Part shown: positions 1-6,602 of the stretch, in pieces | How positions within the stretch are numbered: position 1 is the stretch's first letter | Layout of the letters: every line of letters starts with the position of its first letter | From: Bacillota bacterium | Lineage (GTDB): Bacteria; Bacillota; Clostridia; Lachnospirales; Lachnospiraceae | Assembly (NCBI GenBank): GCA_023398855.1 | Contig: JAEWRS010000121.1 | Location: 1-7,418 of the forward strand | Length of the DNA: 7,418 nt | Direction of reading: 5' to 3' | The notes under the pieces: model-generated | The model's database searches: none | The model's input: the letters and a program-made list of their open reading frames with translations, nothing else | What the model was told of the DNA's origin: nothing | Translations under genes and position numbers: made by a program

Positions 1-1
1 C

Positions 2-139
2 TGGATGCGTTCGGGGATTTGCGGGGCAGCGGTTAATTCCATGAATCTTCTTTTGATGGCGGAAGAACTGAAATGTGGAAAACTAGGTTATAACGAATGC
101 TTTTCACTTTTTGACTGCAATGATGAAATTACGTTTTAA
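2..139 (+). CDS. C-terminal tail of an unrecognised protein (5' end outside window)
   Basis: An open frame runs from the window edge to a TAA at 137-139, giving 45 residues with no start needed inside the window. The other two forward frames close at 34-36 and near 42, so this is the only + frame that could continue a gene from the left. The visible part has a hydrophobic helix-like stretch (NSMNLLLMAEELKCGKLGY) and an acidic, cysteine-containing end (FDCNDEITF). I do not recognise the family. An open frame of this length can occur by chance about one time in ten, so it may not be a gene. The stop lies 29 bases before the next gene, which would suit a preceding gene on the same strand. Confidence 0.4.
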   Translation, partial: WMRSGICGAAVNSMNLLLMAEELKCGKLGYNECFSLFDCNDEITF

Positions 140-140
140 A
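111..140 (+). promoter_or_regulatory. Candidate promoter for the Crp/Fnr regulator
   Basis: TTGACT (111-116, five of six to the -35 consensus) is followed after 18 bases by TTTAAA (135-140, four of six to the -10 consensus). A start near 147 would give a leader of about 20 bases with the GGAGGT ribosome binding site at 155-160. It overlaps the end of the upstream open frame. This is inference from consensus matching only. Confidence 0.3.
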
Positions 141-168
141 GTCCTTAGGTGTATGGAGGTTTGATGAT

Positions 169-855
169 ATGGTGTTGGAAGAATACCTTCCTTTCTGGAA
201 TAAGCTGACAGAGAGACAGAGAATGTTTTTAAAAGATAATGCAAGGGAAGTCAGGTTTAAAAAGGGAATGGTGGTCCATGGCGGTGCCGATGAATGCAGC
301 GGATTTATGCTGGTGACGGCAGGCCAGCTGAGAGTTTTCATGATATCTGATGAAGGGCGGGAACTGACCCTTTACCGTTTGCTTGAACGGGATATCTGCC
401 TTTTTTCGGGCCCCTGTATGGTTAAAAACATTCAGTTTGATGTAACGGTGGAAGCAGAACAGGATTCTGTTGTAACCGTGATTTTACCAGAGGTCTACAA
501 AAGGCTGATGGAGCAGTCAGCAGTTGTCTCTAATTTTACCAATGAGCTGATGGCATCCCGTTTTTCCGATGTTATGTGGCTGATGGACCAGGTACTAAAC
601 AAAAAAATGGATGGCCGGCTGGCTGCCTTTCTTCTGGAGGAGGGCAGGCTTACCGGCTCCACAGAGCTTTCCATTACTCATGAACAGATCGCTCATCATT
701 TAGGAACAGCAAGAGAAGTGGTGACCAGATTGCTTCGGCTGTTTCAAACGGATCACCTGGTTAGGATTACAAGGGGGAGCGTGGAACTGCTTGATGAAAA
801 GGGTCTGGAGCTGTTGGCTGCCAACAGTCTGAGGAAAAAAGGTAGGACTATTTAA
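169..855 (+). CDS. Crp/Fnr-family transcriptional regulator
   Basis: This 228-residue protein has the family's normal length and layout. A cNMP-binding-like beta-roll spans about residues 10-115 (with the turn around SGFMLVTAGQLRVF), then a long dimerisation helix at about 118-145. A C-terminal winged helix-turn-helix follows at about 150-210, with the recognition region THEQIAHHLGTAREVVTRLL. The cAMP phosphate-binding cassette (the Gly-Glu-Leu...Arg-Ser pattern of E. coli CRP) is absent; in its place is a segment with two cysteines, Cys77 and Cys83 (DICLFSGPC). The N-terminal four-cysteine cluster of FNR is also absent. It is therefore probably neither a cAMP receptor nor a classical iron-sulfur FNR, and its signal is unknown. 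The ATG at 169 is chosen because GGAGGT (155-160) sits eight bases upstream. It lies 93 bases before the SulP transporter gene on the same strand, so that gene is a plausible target. Confidence 0.9.
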   Translation: MVLEEYLPFWNKLTERQRMFLKDNAREVRFKKGMVVHGGADECSGFMLVTAGQLRVFMISDEGRELTLYRLLERDICLFSGPCMVKNIQFDVTVEAEQDSVVTVILPEVYKRLMEQSAVVSNFTNELMASRFSDVMWLMDQVLNKKMDGRLAAFLLEEGRLTGSTELSITHEQIAHHLGTAREVVTRLLRLFQTDHLVRITRGSVELLDEKGLELLAANSLRKKGRTI

Positions 856-873
856 AGAACATGGGAAAATCTC

Positions 874-902
874 TTGCATTCTTTTCTTTTCACAGTTATA
901 TT
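874..902 (+). promoter_or_regulatory. Candidate promoter for the SulP transporter gene
   Basis: TTGCAT (874-879) and TATATT (897-902) are separated by 17 bases. The -10 matches five of six consensus bases and the -35 only three of six, which would suit a promoter needing an activator such as the adjacent Crp/Fnr protein. No convincing TGTGA-N6-TCACA or TTGAT-N4-ATCAA dyad was found around it. The gap 856-948 has no terminator, so read-through from the regulator gene is also possible. Confidence 0.3.
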
Positions 903-948
903 AGAAAAAGTTTATAAATAATTAATAGTACGCAGAGGAACAGGAAAA

Positions 949-2589
949 ATGAAAGATATGATCCCCCAGTTTTATTTGTCAATGAAGCATTACACAAGGG
1001 AGCAGTTTGCAAAGGATGTGATTTCAGGGATCATCGTGGCAATCATTGCTCTGCCCCTTTCCATTGCTCTTGCCCTTGCTTCCGGCGTGGCACCGGAGCA
1101 GGGGCTTTATACAGCCATTGTAGCAGGTTTTGTAATATCCCTTTTAGGGGGCAGCAAGGTTCAGGTTGCAGGTCCAACGGCTGCGTTTGCCTCCATTGTG
1201 GCTGGCATTGTCTTAAAGAGCGGTCTTGACGGTCTGGCGGCCGCAACCATTATGGCTGGGATTATCCTGATCATTATGGGGGTTTTGCGCCTTGGAAGTC
1301 TGATCCGTTTTATCCCATATACCATTACCACTGGTTTTACTACCGGGATTGCCGTAACGATTTTTATAGGCCAGATAAAGGATTTTCTAGGGCTTACCTT
1401 TGAAAAAGCACCGGTGGAGACAATGGAAAAGCTGGAGCAGGTGATCCACTGTATTGGAACCATGAATCCTATGGCATTAGTGGTAGGAATGATTGCCCTT
1501 TTTGTACTTATCATCTGGCCAAGGTATTTTAAGAAGGTGCCGCCGTCTTTGGTTGCGGTCATACTGACTGCCGTTCTGGTAAAGGCGCTGGATCTTCCTG
1601 TATATACCATCGGGGATTTGTATACCATTTCCCCCAGCCTTCCGGTTTTTCATATTCCTAAGCTATCCTTTGCCATGATGCAGAGGGTGATGCCGGATGC
1701 GGTGACCATTGCCCTGCTGGCTGCCATTGAATCGCTTCTTTCCTGTGTGGTGTCTGATGGTATGATAGGCAGCAGACATAATTCCAATGTGGAGCTGATT
1801 GCCCAGGGAGTGGGAAATACCTGCTCCGCCCTGTTTGGAGGCATTCCGGCCACAGGAGCCATAGCGAGGACAGCCGCCAACGTTAAAAATGGGGGAAGGT
1901 CCCCTGTGGCAGGAATGGTTCATGCTGCTGTACTGTTGTTGATTCTCGTATTTCTTATGCCTTATGCAGCCCTCATCCCCATGCCAGCCATTGCGGCCAT
2001 TCTGTTTATGGTTGCCTATAACATGAGTGAGTGGAGAGAGTTTGTTTCCATTGTAAAAACAGCACCTAAAAGTGATTGGTCGGTGCTTTTGCTTACCTTT
2101 GTTCTGACTGTGGTTTTTGACCTTGTCATGGCCATTGGCGTTGGCCTGATATTTGCCTCCCTGCTGTTTATGAAGCGGATGGCAGATGTGGCAGAGATAA
2201 ACAGCTGGAAGTATCTGGAAGACGGGGAAGGAGATCGGGACGGAGATTCCGTTGATTTAAAGCCTGTGCCAAGGCATGTAGCCGTATTTGAAATCAATGG
2301 GCCCATGTTTTTTGGAGCTGCTGACAAGATATCCAAGGTAGTTCTGGAAGAAGGGAAACGGGTGCTCATCCTTCGGATGAGAAGCGTTCCCGCCATGGAT
2401 GCCACTGCCTTAAAGAGCTTAAAGAAGCTATTCCACAATTTAAAAAGAAAAAATATTGTACTGGTATTGTCCCATGTCAATGAACAGCCTTTGGTTGTAA
2501 TGGAGAAAGCAGGCTTTTTGGAAGACATGGGAAGAGAAAATGTTGCAGGCTGTATTGATGAAGCCTTGCTGCGCGCATCTGTTTTATAA
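949..2589 (+). CDS. SulP-family anion transporter with C-terminal STAS domain
   Basis: This 546-residue integral membrane protein has the full SulP layout. Hydrophobic segments begin at about residue 24 and continue to about 408, followed by a cytoplasmic STAS domain at about 442-540. Family marks include ALPLSIALALASGVAPEQGLY (about 34-54), the substrate-site region KVQVAGPTAAF (70-80), and GGIPATGAIARTAANV (297-312). The STAS loop reads PAMDATALKSL (481-491), with Asp484 and Thr486 in the place of the phosphorylatable D-x-S/T motif. SulP proteins move sulfate, bicarbonate, C4-dicarboxylates or other anions. The VAGPTAAF segment looks more like the E. coli DauA (YchM) type than the BicA type, but substrate cannot be fixed from sequence. 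Start ATG 949 follows AGAGGA (934-939). No cysteine synthesis or sulfate-reduction genes are visible nearby that would favour sulfate. Confidence 0.95.
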   Translation: MKDMIPQFYLSMKHYTREQFAKDVISGIIVAIIALPLSIALALASGVAPEQGLYTAIVAGFVISLLGGSKVQVAGPTAAFASIVAGIVLKSGLDGLAAATIMAGIILIIMGVLRLGSLIRFIPYTITTGFTTGIAVTIFIGQIKDFLGLTFEKAPVETMEKLEQVIHCIGTMNPMALVVGMIALFVLIIWPRYFKKVPPSLVAVILTAVLVKALDLPVYTIGDLYTISPSLPVFHIPKLSFAMMQRVMPDAVTIALLAAIESLLSCVVSDGMIGSRHNSNVELIAQGVGNTCSALFGGIPATGAIARTAANVKNGGRSPVAGMVHAAVLLLILVFLMPYAALIPMPAIAAILFMVAYNMSEWREFVSIVKTAPKSDWSVLLLTFVLTVVFDLVMAIGVGLIFASLLFMKRMADVAEINSWKYLEDGEGDRDGDSVDLKPVPRHVAVFEINGPMFFGAADKISKVVLEEGKRVLILRMRSVPAMDATALKSLKKLFHNLKRKNIVLVLSHVNEQPLVVMEKAGFLEDMGRENVAGCIDEALLRASVL

Positions 2590-2625
2590 AATGCTGTTAA
2601 TCAGGAGATAAGAATAAATAAGTAA

Positions 2626-2654
2626 TTGTTACATGCTGTAATGAATGATAAAAT
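2626..2654 (+). promoter_or_regulatory. Candidate extended -10 promoter for the PRD regulator gene
   Basis: TTGTTA (2626-2631, four of six) is followed after 17 bases by TAAAAT (2649-2654, five of six). A TG at 2646-2647 makes it an extended -10 element (TGATAAAAT). A start near 2661 would place the first transcribed bases exactly at the left arm of the hairpin at 2662-2731. The leader to the ATG at 2841 would be about 180 bases. Inference from consensus matching. Confidence 0.45.
2629..2641. repeat. 13-bp dyad overlapping the -35 region, possible operator
   Basis: TTACA (2629-2633), TGC, TGTAA (2637-2641) is a perfect five-base inverted repeat. It overlaps the -35 hexamer and the start of the spacer of the promoter proposed for the PRD regulator gene, a usual place for a repressor site. 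It is short enough to arise by chance, and no other copy was seen in the window. Confidence 0.25.
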
Positions 2655-2661
2655 TAATATG

Positions 2662-2739
2662 GGCAGGTTTTGGTTTATGTTATTGTTTGGGTTTCCTCGC
2701 TTAACAATGTACGATAAATTCAAAATCTGCCATTTTTTT
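2662..2739 (+). terminator. Long imperfect hairpin with T7 tail: sulP terminator or leader attenuator
   Basis: GGCAGGTTTTG (2662-2672) pairs with CAAAATCTGCC (2721-2731) over 11 positions, with one G-U pair. The stem continues with TTTAT (2674-2678) against ATAAA (2714-2718), and after an internal loop with ATTGTT (2682-2687) against AACAAT (2703-2708). The right arm is followed at once by A and seven T (2733-2739), the mark of an intrinsic terminator. It lies 72 bases after the SulP stop, so it can end that transcript. Because a good promoter ends at 2654, it would also be the first structure in the PRD regulator's own leader. No other terminator is visible in the gap 2590-2840. Confidence 0.6.
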
Positions 2740-2840
2740 AACTCAGCGCATTGAAAACAGGGAAAATGCTGGTGAGAATAGAGAAAAAAGAAAGGAAAGG
2801 TATTGACGCAAAAACAACGGTCATCCTCTAAGGTGGGTTT

Positions 2841-4724
2841 ATGCTGGATTGCAGTTTCGAAGAAATCAGTGTTTTAAATATGCTTTTGGAAGACAGCTAT
2901 GTGGAAAACGAAAAGATCATGGAAATGTTTGATGTCTCCTTGCGGACAGTACAAATAGAGATCGCTGCGCTCAATGACAAGCTGAAACAAAACGGGAGAG
3001 AGCTTGTCAGAATACGCAACAAGAGAGGAATGGGGTATTTTCTGGAGTATTCTCCCCAGGATAGGCCTTGGATCGATGAGCTTGAGCGTTCCTGTTACAG
3101 TTATTTAAATCTTTCCCTGAACCGGCTTCTGGGGCGAAAGGAACGGGTACAGCATATAATCCGACGTCTGGCTGCCTCAATAAATGGGATAAAGGCGGAA
3201 GAACTGGCGGATATGCTTAATATCAGCCTTGCCACCCTTAACAAGGATATGAGAGCCGTAAGAAAGTACTTGCTGCTGTATCAGATCCAGATTGTTTCCA
3301 TTCCTTATCACGGGATGAAGGTGGTGGGAGAGGAGCTTGCCATCCGTTCCTGTCTGATCGACTTTTGTGATATTTACTATGATTCAGAACAGACCATTTT
3401 CCCCTTTCACTGTTTAAAAGAATACGGAATTTCCTTGGAGGACATCAGAAAAAACGCGGCAAAACTGAAACTGGTATTAGATGAAACCGGTTACCGTCTG
3501 CCTGATACAGGATTTCACCGGCTGGTCCTTTATCTGTCTGTTTTACCCTTAAGATCAGGCTGCGGACAGATGAAGAGCCAGAATATCATCCCTGGTCTGG
3601 AAGAGCTGAAGGAATACTCTGTGGGGCAGAGGCTCCTGGGAAAGGGGCAGGCGTCCTGGGAGTATGGTTACATGGCGGTTTTTCTATTGAGTAACCGGGA
3701 ATTGTTCGAAAATGGTACTGGTGAAAGCTTTGTAAGGTTAGTGCCGGAAGGAATGGATACGTATAACAAGGTCACAAAGGTTTTAAAAGACACCATATTT
3801 TTGGACTTATCTCCTTATGAGGAGGTTCGTGACTCTCTTCTCCTTTTCTTTTACAAATGGCAGCTAAGGCATCAGATGGGAATTGTGGAGCTGGAATACC
3901 CCTATTCAAAAAAATGCAGGGCAAACCGGATGATCTCCTCTCAGGCTCTTGCAAATTATATTTACAATGAGCTTCCGGGGTACAGAACTGATGAAATACA
4001 GGACATGATGTATTATGAGCTGATTATTCTCATCTATAATCTTGTTTACCGGATCAGAAACCAGTATGAGCCTACTCATGTGATCCTGATCAATGAAATG
4101 GGGAAGTCCTCTGATCCGACAATCATAAGGCGGCTGGGTCTCAATGGGGAGGAATTGAATATTCATTTTCATTCCTACTATTTGTACGAAACCAAAGGAC
4201 TGGATTATTCAGAATATGATTACGTTTTGTTGCCGGGAGGCATGAAGCTCCAACCGGATTATTTCCCTGTCCCCATTTACCATTACGATTTTTTCAGTAA
4301 GATTTCCTATGATCTTTGGGCTAAGGTGATTGCAAAGAAGAGAAAGGTAGGGGCTATTATTAACTACATGAAATCTCCTGACCGGATAGAGCTGACTTGT
4401 GGGAACGAAGACCTGGCGGAAACCATTGCAGAATATTTCTGGCGGCAGACCATTGTTTCCGGGTATACAAAGCTGCAGTTTTGCAGACTCATGCACAGTG
4501 CCATTTACCATACGGACTACGTTGGAGAGGGAAAGAAAAAATATGTTAATATTTTTACCGGAACAGAGCCTTGCCAGCAGTATTTTGTATTCAGCTTTCC
4601 CCAGGAAATCCTGTTAAATGATTCTGCCATAAAAGAGATTCATTTCATTTTGCTGGATTTAAGGAAAGGGCTGGTAGAAGTCAAGAATGGAGATTCTGAG
4701 CTTCGGCATGATATTGACGGCTGA
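2841..4724 (+). CDS. PRD-domain transcriptional regulator (HTH, Mga-HTH, PRD, PRD, EIIB-like)
   Basis: This 627-residue protein is a multi-domain PTS-linked regulator. An N-terminal helix-turn-helix (about 8-68, with MFDVSLRTVQIEIAALNDKL) is followed by a second, Mga-type one (about 100-165, with LADMLNISLATLNKDMRAV). Two PRD-like regions lie at about 175-292 and 305-408. An EIIB-like alpha/beta segment spans about 411-500, starting at THVILI and including DYVLLPGG. A C-terminal part (about 510-627) is not clearly recognisable. PRD proteins are normally controlled by phosphorylation from HPr and EII. Here only His226 (FHRLVLYL) stands at a usual PRD position, and the EIIB-like loop reads NEMGKSSD with no cysteine. 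It lacks an AAA+ sigma-54 domain, so it is not a LevR-type activator. The ATG at 2841 follows AAGGTGG at 2830-2836. It is the likely regulator of the PTS operon 154 bases downstream. Confidence 0.85.
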   Translation: MLDCSFEEISVLNMLLEDSYVENEKIMEMFDVSLRTVQIEIAALNDKLKQNGRELVRIRNKRGMGYFLEYSPQDRPWIDELERSCYSYLNLSLNRLLGRKERVQHIIRRLAASINGIKAEELADMLNISLATLNKDMRAVRKYLLLYQIQIVSIPYHGMKVVGEELAIRSCLIDFCDIYYDSEQTIFPFHCLKEYGISLEDIRKNAAKLKLVLDETGYRLPDTGFHRLVLYLSVLPLRSGCGQMKSQNIIPGLEELKEYSVGQRLLGKGQASWEYGYMAVFLLSNRELFENGTGESFVRLVPEGMDTYNKVTKVLKDTIFLDLSPYEEVRDSLLLFFYKWQLRHQMGIVELEYPYSKKCRANRMISSQALANYIYNELPGYRTDEIQDMMYYELIILIYNLVYRIRNQYEPTHVILINEMGKSSDPTIIRRLGLNGEELNIHFHSYYLYETKGLDYSEYDYVLLPGGMKLQPDYFPVPIYHYDFFSKISYDLWAKVIAKKRKVGAIINYMKSPDRIELTCGNEDLAETIAEYFWRQTIVSGYTKLQFCRLMHSAIYHTDYVGEGKKKYVNIFTGTEPCQQYFVFSFPQEILLNDSAIKEIHFILLDLRKGLVEVKNGDSELRHDIDG

Positions 4725-4735
4725 TCTTTTTATGA

Positions 4736-4765
4736 AGGACAAATTTCCCTATTTTTCTGCATAAT
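4736..4765 (+). promoter_or_regulatory. Candidate promoter for the PTS operon
   Basis: AGGACA (4736-4741, four of six) and CATAAT (4760-4765, five of six) are 18 bases apart; a start near 4772 would leave a leader of about 107 bases. The -10 lies between the arms of the inverted repeat at 4754-4777. A weaker alternative is TTGAGG (4820-4825), 17 bases, TATTTT (4843-4848), starting near 4855. No consensus catabolite responsive element was found by eye. Confidence 0.3.
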
Positions 4766-4777
4766 AATACGCAGAAA
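4754..4777. repeat. Inverted repeat upstream of the PTS operon, possible operator
   Basis: TTTCTGC (4754-4760) and GCAGAAA (4771-4777) form a perfect seven-base inverted repeat with a 10-base AT-rich spacer. Size and position, across a CATAAT -10-like hexamer, fit a dimeric regulator site. As RNA it would be a hairpin without a following T run, so it is not an intrinsic terminator. Confidence 0.4.
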
Positions 4778-4801
4778 TCTCCCGCTAAATTACTGCGTGT
4801 T
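4766..4801 (+). promoter_or_regulatory. Alternative stem overlapping the inverted repeat (possible leader RNA switch)
   Basis: AATACGCAG (4766-4774) can pair with CTGCGTGTT (4793-4801): nine pairs including one G-U, with an 18-base loop. It uses the same GCAG (4771-4774) as the upstream inverted repeat, so the two stems cannot form together. This could be an RNA switch only if transcription starts upstream of about 4754. If the promoter at 4736-4765 is used, the left arm is mostly lost. Confidence 0.3.
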
Positions 4802-4878
4802 CCGTGATGAAAGTAGACGTTGAGGCCAGAGAGGTTTTATGTTATTTTTTTTGTATCAAATAAAGGGGGTATACAATT

Positions 4879-5685
4879 ATGGCAATTTGGCAGGCACTGC
4901 TTATAGCAGTGTGGGCAGGGTATTGTTCCTTTGACGACCAGGGACCGCAAATGCTTCGAAGACCTTTGCTGGTGGGTCCGTTGGTAGGAATCATATTAGG
5001 AGATGTAAAGACAGGACTGATCATTTCGGCGACCCTGGAGCTGATGTGGATGGGGTTGGGAAACATGGCCGGGTACAAGACACCGGACATGATCATCGGA
5101 ACGATTGTGGGAACAACTATTTCCATAACCAGCACAGGGGCCACTGCAGAAGGGATTGCAGCAGGTGTTGCTGCGGCAACGACGGTGGCGGTTTTATCCC
5201 AGCAGCTGCTTCTGATTTTTGATTTTGTCCGGCAATTTTTCGCAGTTTGGGCAGACCGGCTGGCACTGACCGGGGATTTTGACAGCATTTTACTGGTAAA
5301 TTATGTTGCCATTGCATTCCAGTTCCTTCTTCGTGCCGTTCCAACCTTTTTGGTAGTATATTTTTCAGCCGGGGTGGTGGATAAGATTTTAAACGTCATT
5401 CCCAGCAACATATTAAAGGGGTTAAGCACCGCTTCAGGAATATTGCCGGCAATTGGCTTATCCATCCTGATGACAATGATGATGAAGGGCTTTATGTGGC
5501 CTTTCCTGATTTTCGGTTTTGTGCTGTCCACTTATCTGGGACTGGGAATATTGCCGGTGACCCTGATTTCTCTGGCATTTGCAATGCTGTATTCCGTCAT
5601 GATGGAGATCAAGGACCGTCAGAATGAAACACCGGTAATCGTTTCAGGCCGCAAAGATGACGAGGATGGAGGGTATGACTTATGA
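4879..5685 (+). CDS. Mannose-family PTS permease, IIC component
   Basis: This 268-residue polytopic membrane protein matches the length and features of the EIIC of the mannose/fructose/sorbose PTS family. The N-terminal signature is clear: RRPLLVGPLVGIILGD (27-42), then GLIISATLELMWMGLG (46-61). A small-residue-rich stretch follows (about 70-106), then several hydrophobic segments (about 136-165 and 184-242). It ends in a charged cytoplasmic tail (about 243-268). Together with IID it forms the membrane channel that binds and carries the sugar. Start ATG 4879 is supported by AAAGGGGG at 4862-4869, nine bases away. It is the first gene of the operon. The final codons overlap the IID start in ATGA, which suggests translational coupling. 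The sugar cannot be inferred from IIC alone. Confidence 0.95.
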   Translation: MAIWQALLIAVWAGYCSFDDQGPQMLRRPLLVGPLVGIILGDVKTGLIISATLELMWMGLGNMAGYKTPDMIIGTIVGTTISITSTGATAEGIAAGVAAATTVAVLSQQLLLIFDFVRQFFAVWADRLALTGDFDSILLVNYVAIAFQFLLRAVPTFLVVYFSAGVVDKILNVIPSNILKGLSTASGILPAIGLSILMTMMMKGFMWPFLIFGFVLSTYLGLGILPVTLISLAFAMLYSVMMEIKDRQNETPVIVSGRKDDEDGGYDL

Positions 5686-6557
5686 GTGCTGAGAATGTAA
5701 AAGTGGCCGGATTGGATAATCCCAATACAAAGGCAAAGGGAAGTTACATAAAAATTACCCGCAAGGATTTAAATGCTGTCTACTGGCGCCTGCAGATTTT
5801 CGGTCTTGGAATCACTGTGACCTCAAGCAATGCCCAGGCCATCGGATTTATTACCGCATTGGCCCCGGTATTAAAAAAGGTATATAAGGATGCGGACAAA
5901 GCTGCCCGGGTAGAGGCCATGCAGAGGCATTTGACCTATTTCCTCTCTCAGAACACGGCTACAGGTATGATTCTTGGGATCACCGCTGCCATTGAGGAAA
6001 CAACGGAAATGGATGAAAAGGAGGCTGTTGTTGCGGTAAAAGCGGGTATGATGGGGCCTTTGGCCGGAATTGGTGACAGTGTATTTAAGATTACCATCCA
6101 GGCCATTGCCGGCAGTATTGGTGCAGCATACGCCCTCCAGGGAAACCTCATCGGCCCTATCCTGATGTTCTTAATTTATAACGGCATCAATATAGGTGTT
6201 AAGTATTTCGGCACTGTAATGGGATATGAAAAAGGGATCGAATTTGTACAAAGCGGTGAGCAGGCAAAGGTGATTCAGAAAATAATAAATATTTCCACAA
6301 TGGTGGGGGTGATCGTGCTGGGAGCTCTCATAGGAACATACGTGAAAATCAATGTGGGTACGGAAATCGTCATCAATGAGACCATTGTAAATATTCAGGC
6401 TCTTTTAGACGGGATTCTTCCCAAGCTGATCCCGCTATTGTTTACCATCGGGCTTTACAAGCTTCACAGCCGGATGCCGAGAAAATACTTAATTCTGCTT
6501 ATTTTTGGCATATTGATTGTAGGAACCTTGCTGGCAATGGCCGGTATCCTGGTTTAG
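5682..6557 (+). CDS. Mannose-family PTS permease, IID component
   Basis: This 291-residue protein is the EIID partner of IIC, present only in mannose-family PTS. Family marks are KVYKD...QRHLTYF (66-87), ILGITAAIEE (97-106) and the strongly conserved KAGMMGPLAGIGDS (120-133). Hydrophobic segments lie at about 137-180, 204-222 and 268-291. The hydrophilic first 27 residues precede the conserved region beginning TRKDL. Start ATG 5682 overlaps the IIC stop by four bases and is preceded by GGAGGG (5668-5673). It ends 45 bases before the IIA start, with no terminator between. Confidence 0.95.
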   Translation: MSAENVKVAGLDNPNTKAKGSYIKITRKDLNAVYWRLQIFGLGITVTSSNAQAIGFITALAPVLKKVYKDADKAARVEAMQRHLTYFLSQNTATGMILGITAAIEETTEMDEKEAVVAVKAGMMGPLAGIGDSVFKITIQAIAGSIGAAYALQGNLIGPILMFLIYNGINIGVKYFGTVMGYEKGIEFVQSGEQAKVIQKIINISTMVGVIVLGALIGTYVKINVGTEIVINETIVNIQALLDGILPKLIPLLFTIGLYKLHSRMPRKYLILLIFGILIVGTLLAMAGILV

Positions 6558-6602
6558 TTTCTATTGCCTTCAAAAATACAAAACAGGGGAGATAAAATAG
6601 AT

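Noticed and set aside
881..910. Dyad-like CTTTT / AAAAG sequence over the sulP promoter as a Crp/Fnr operator
   Set aside because: The arms are simple T and A runs that break after five bases and carry no TGTGA or TTGAT core, so this is low-complexity sequence.
1161..1628. Long reverse-strand open frame inside the SulP gene, and similar ones at 2016-2528 and 4842-5288
   Set aside because: They lie fully or almost fully within strongly supported membrane-protein or STAS coding regions, have no recognisable protein features, and are typical antisense shadows.
2624..2636. ATTGTTAC resembling the start of a LicT-type ribonucleic antiterminator site
   Set aside because: The rest of the motif (GCAGGCAAAACC-like half) is absent, and the sequence lies upstream of the proposed transcript start.
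2803..2808. TTGACG as a -35 box just before the PRD regulator gene
   Set aside because: No -10-like hexamer occurs 16-18 bases downstream, and a start there would fall inside the ribosome binding region.
4820..4855. Possible intrinsic terminator with the T8 run at 4845-4852 upstream of IIC
   Set aside because: The only pairing before the T run (GAGGCC with GGTTTT) is six pairs, half of them G-U, too weak for a terminator hairpin.
6564..6602. TTG start giving a 160-residue IIA
   Set aside because: The ribosome binding site at 6585-6591 would lie downstream of that TTG, and the added residues do not match the family, whose proteins begin at the segment starting from ATG 6603.
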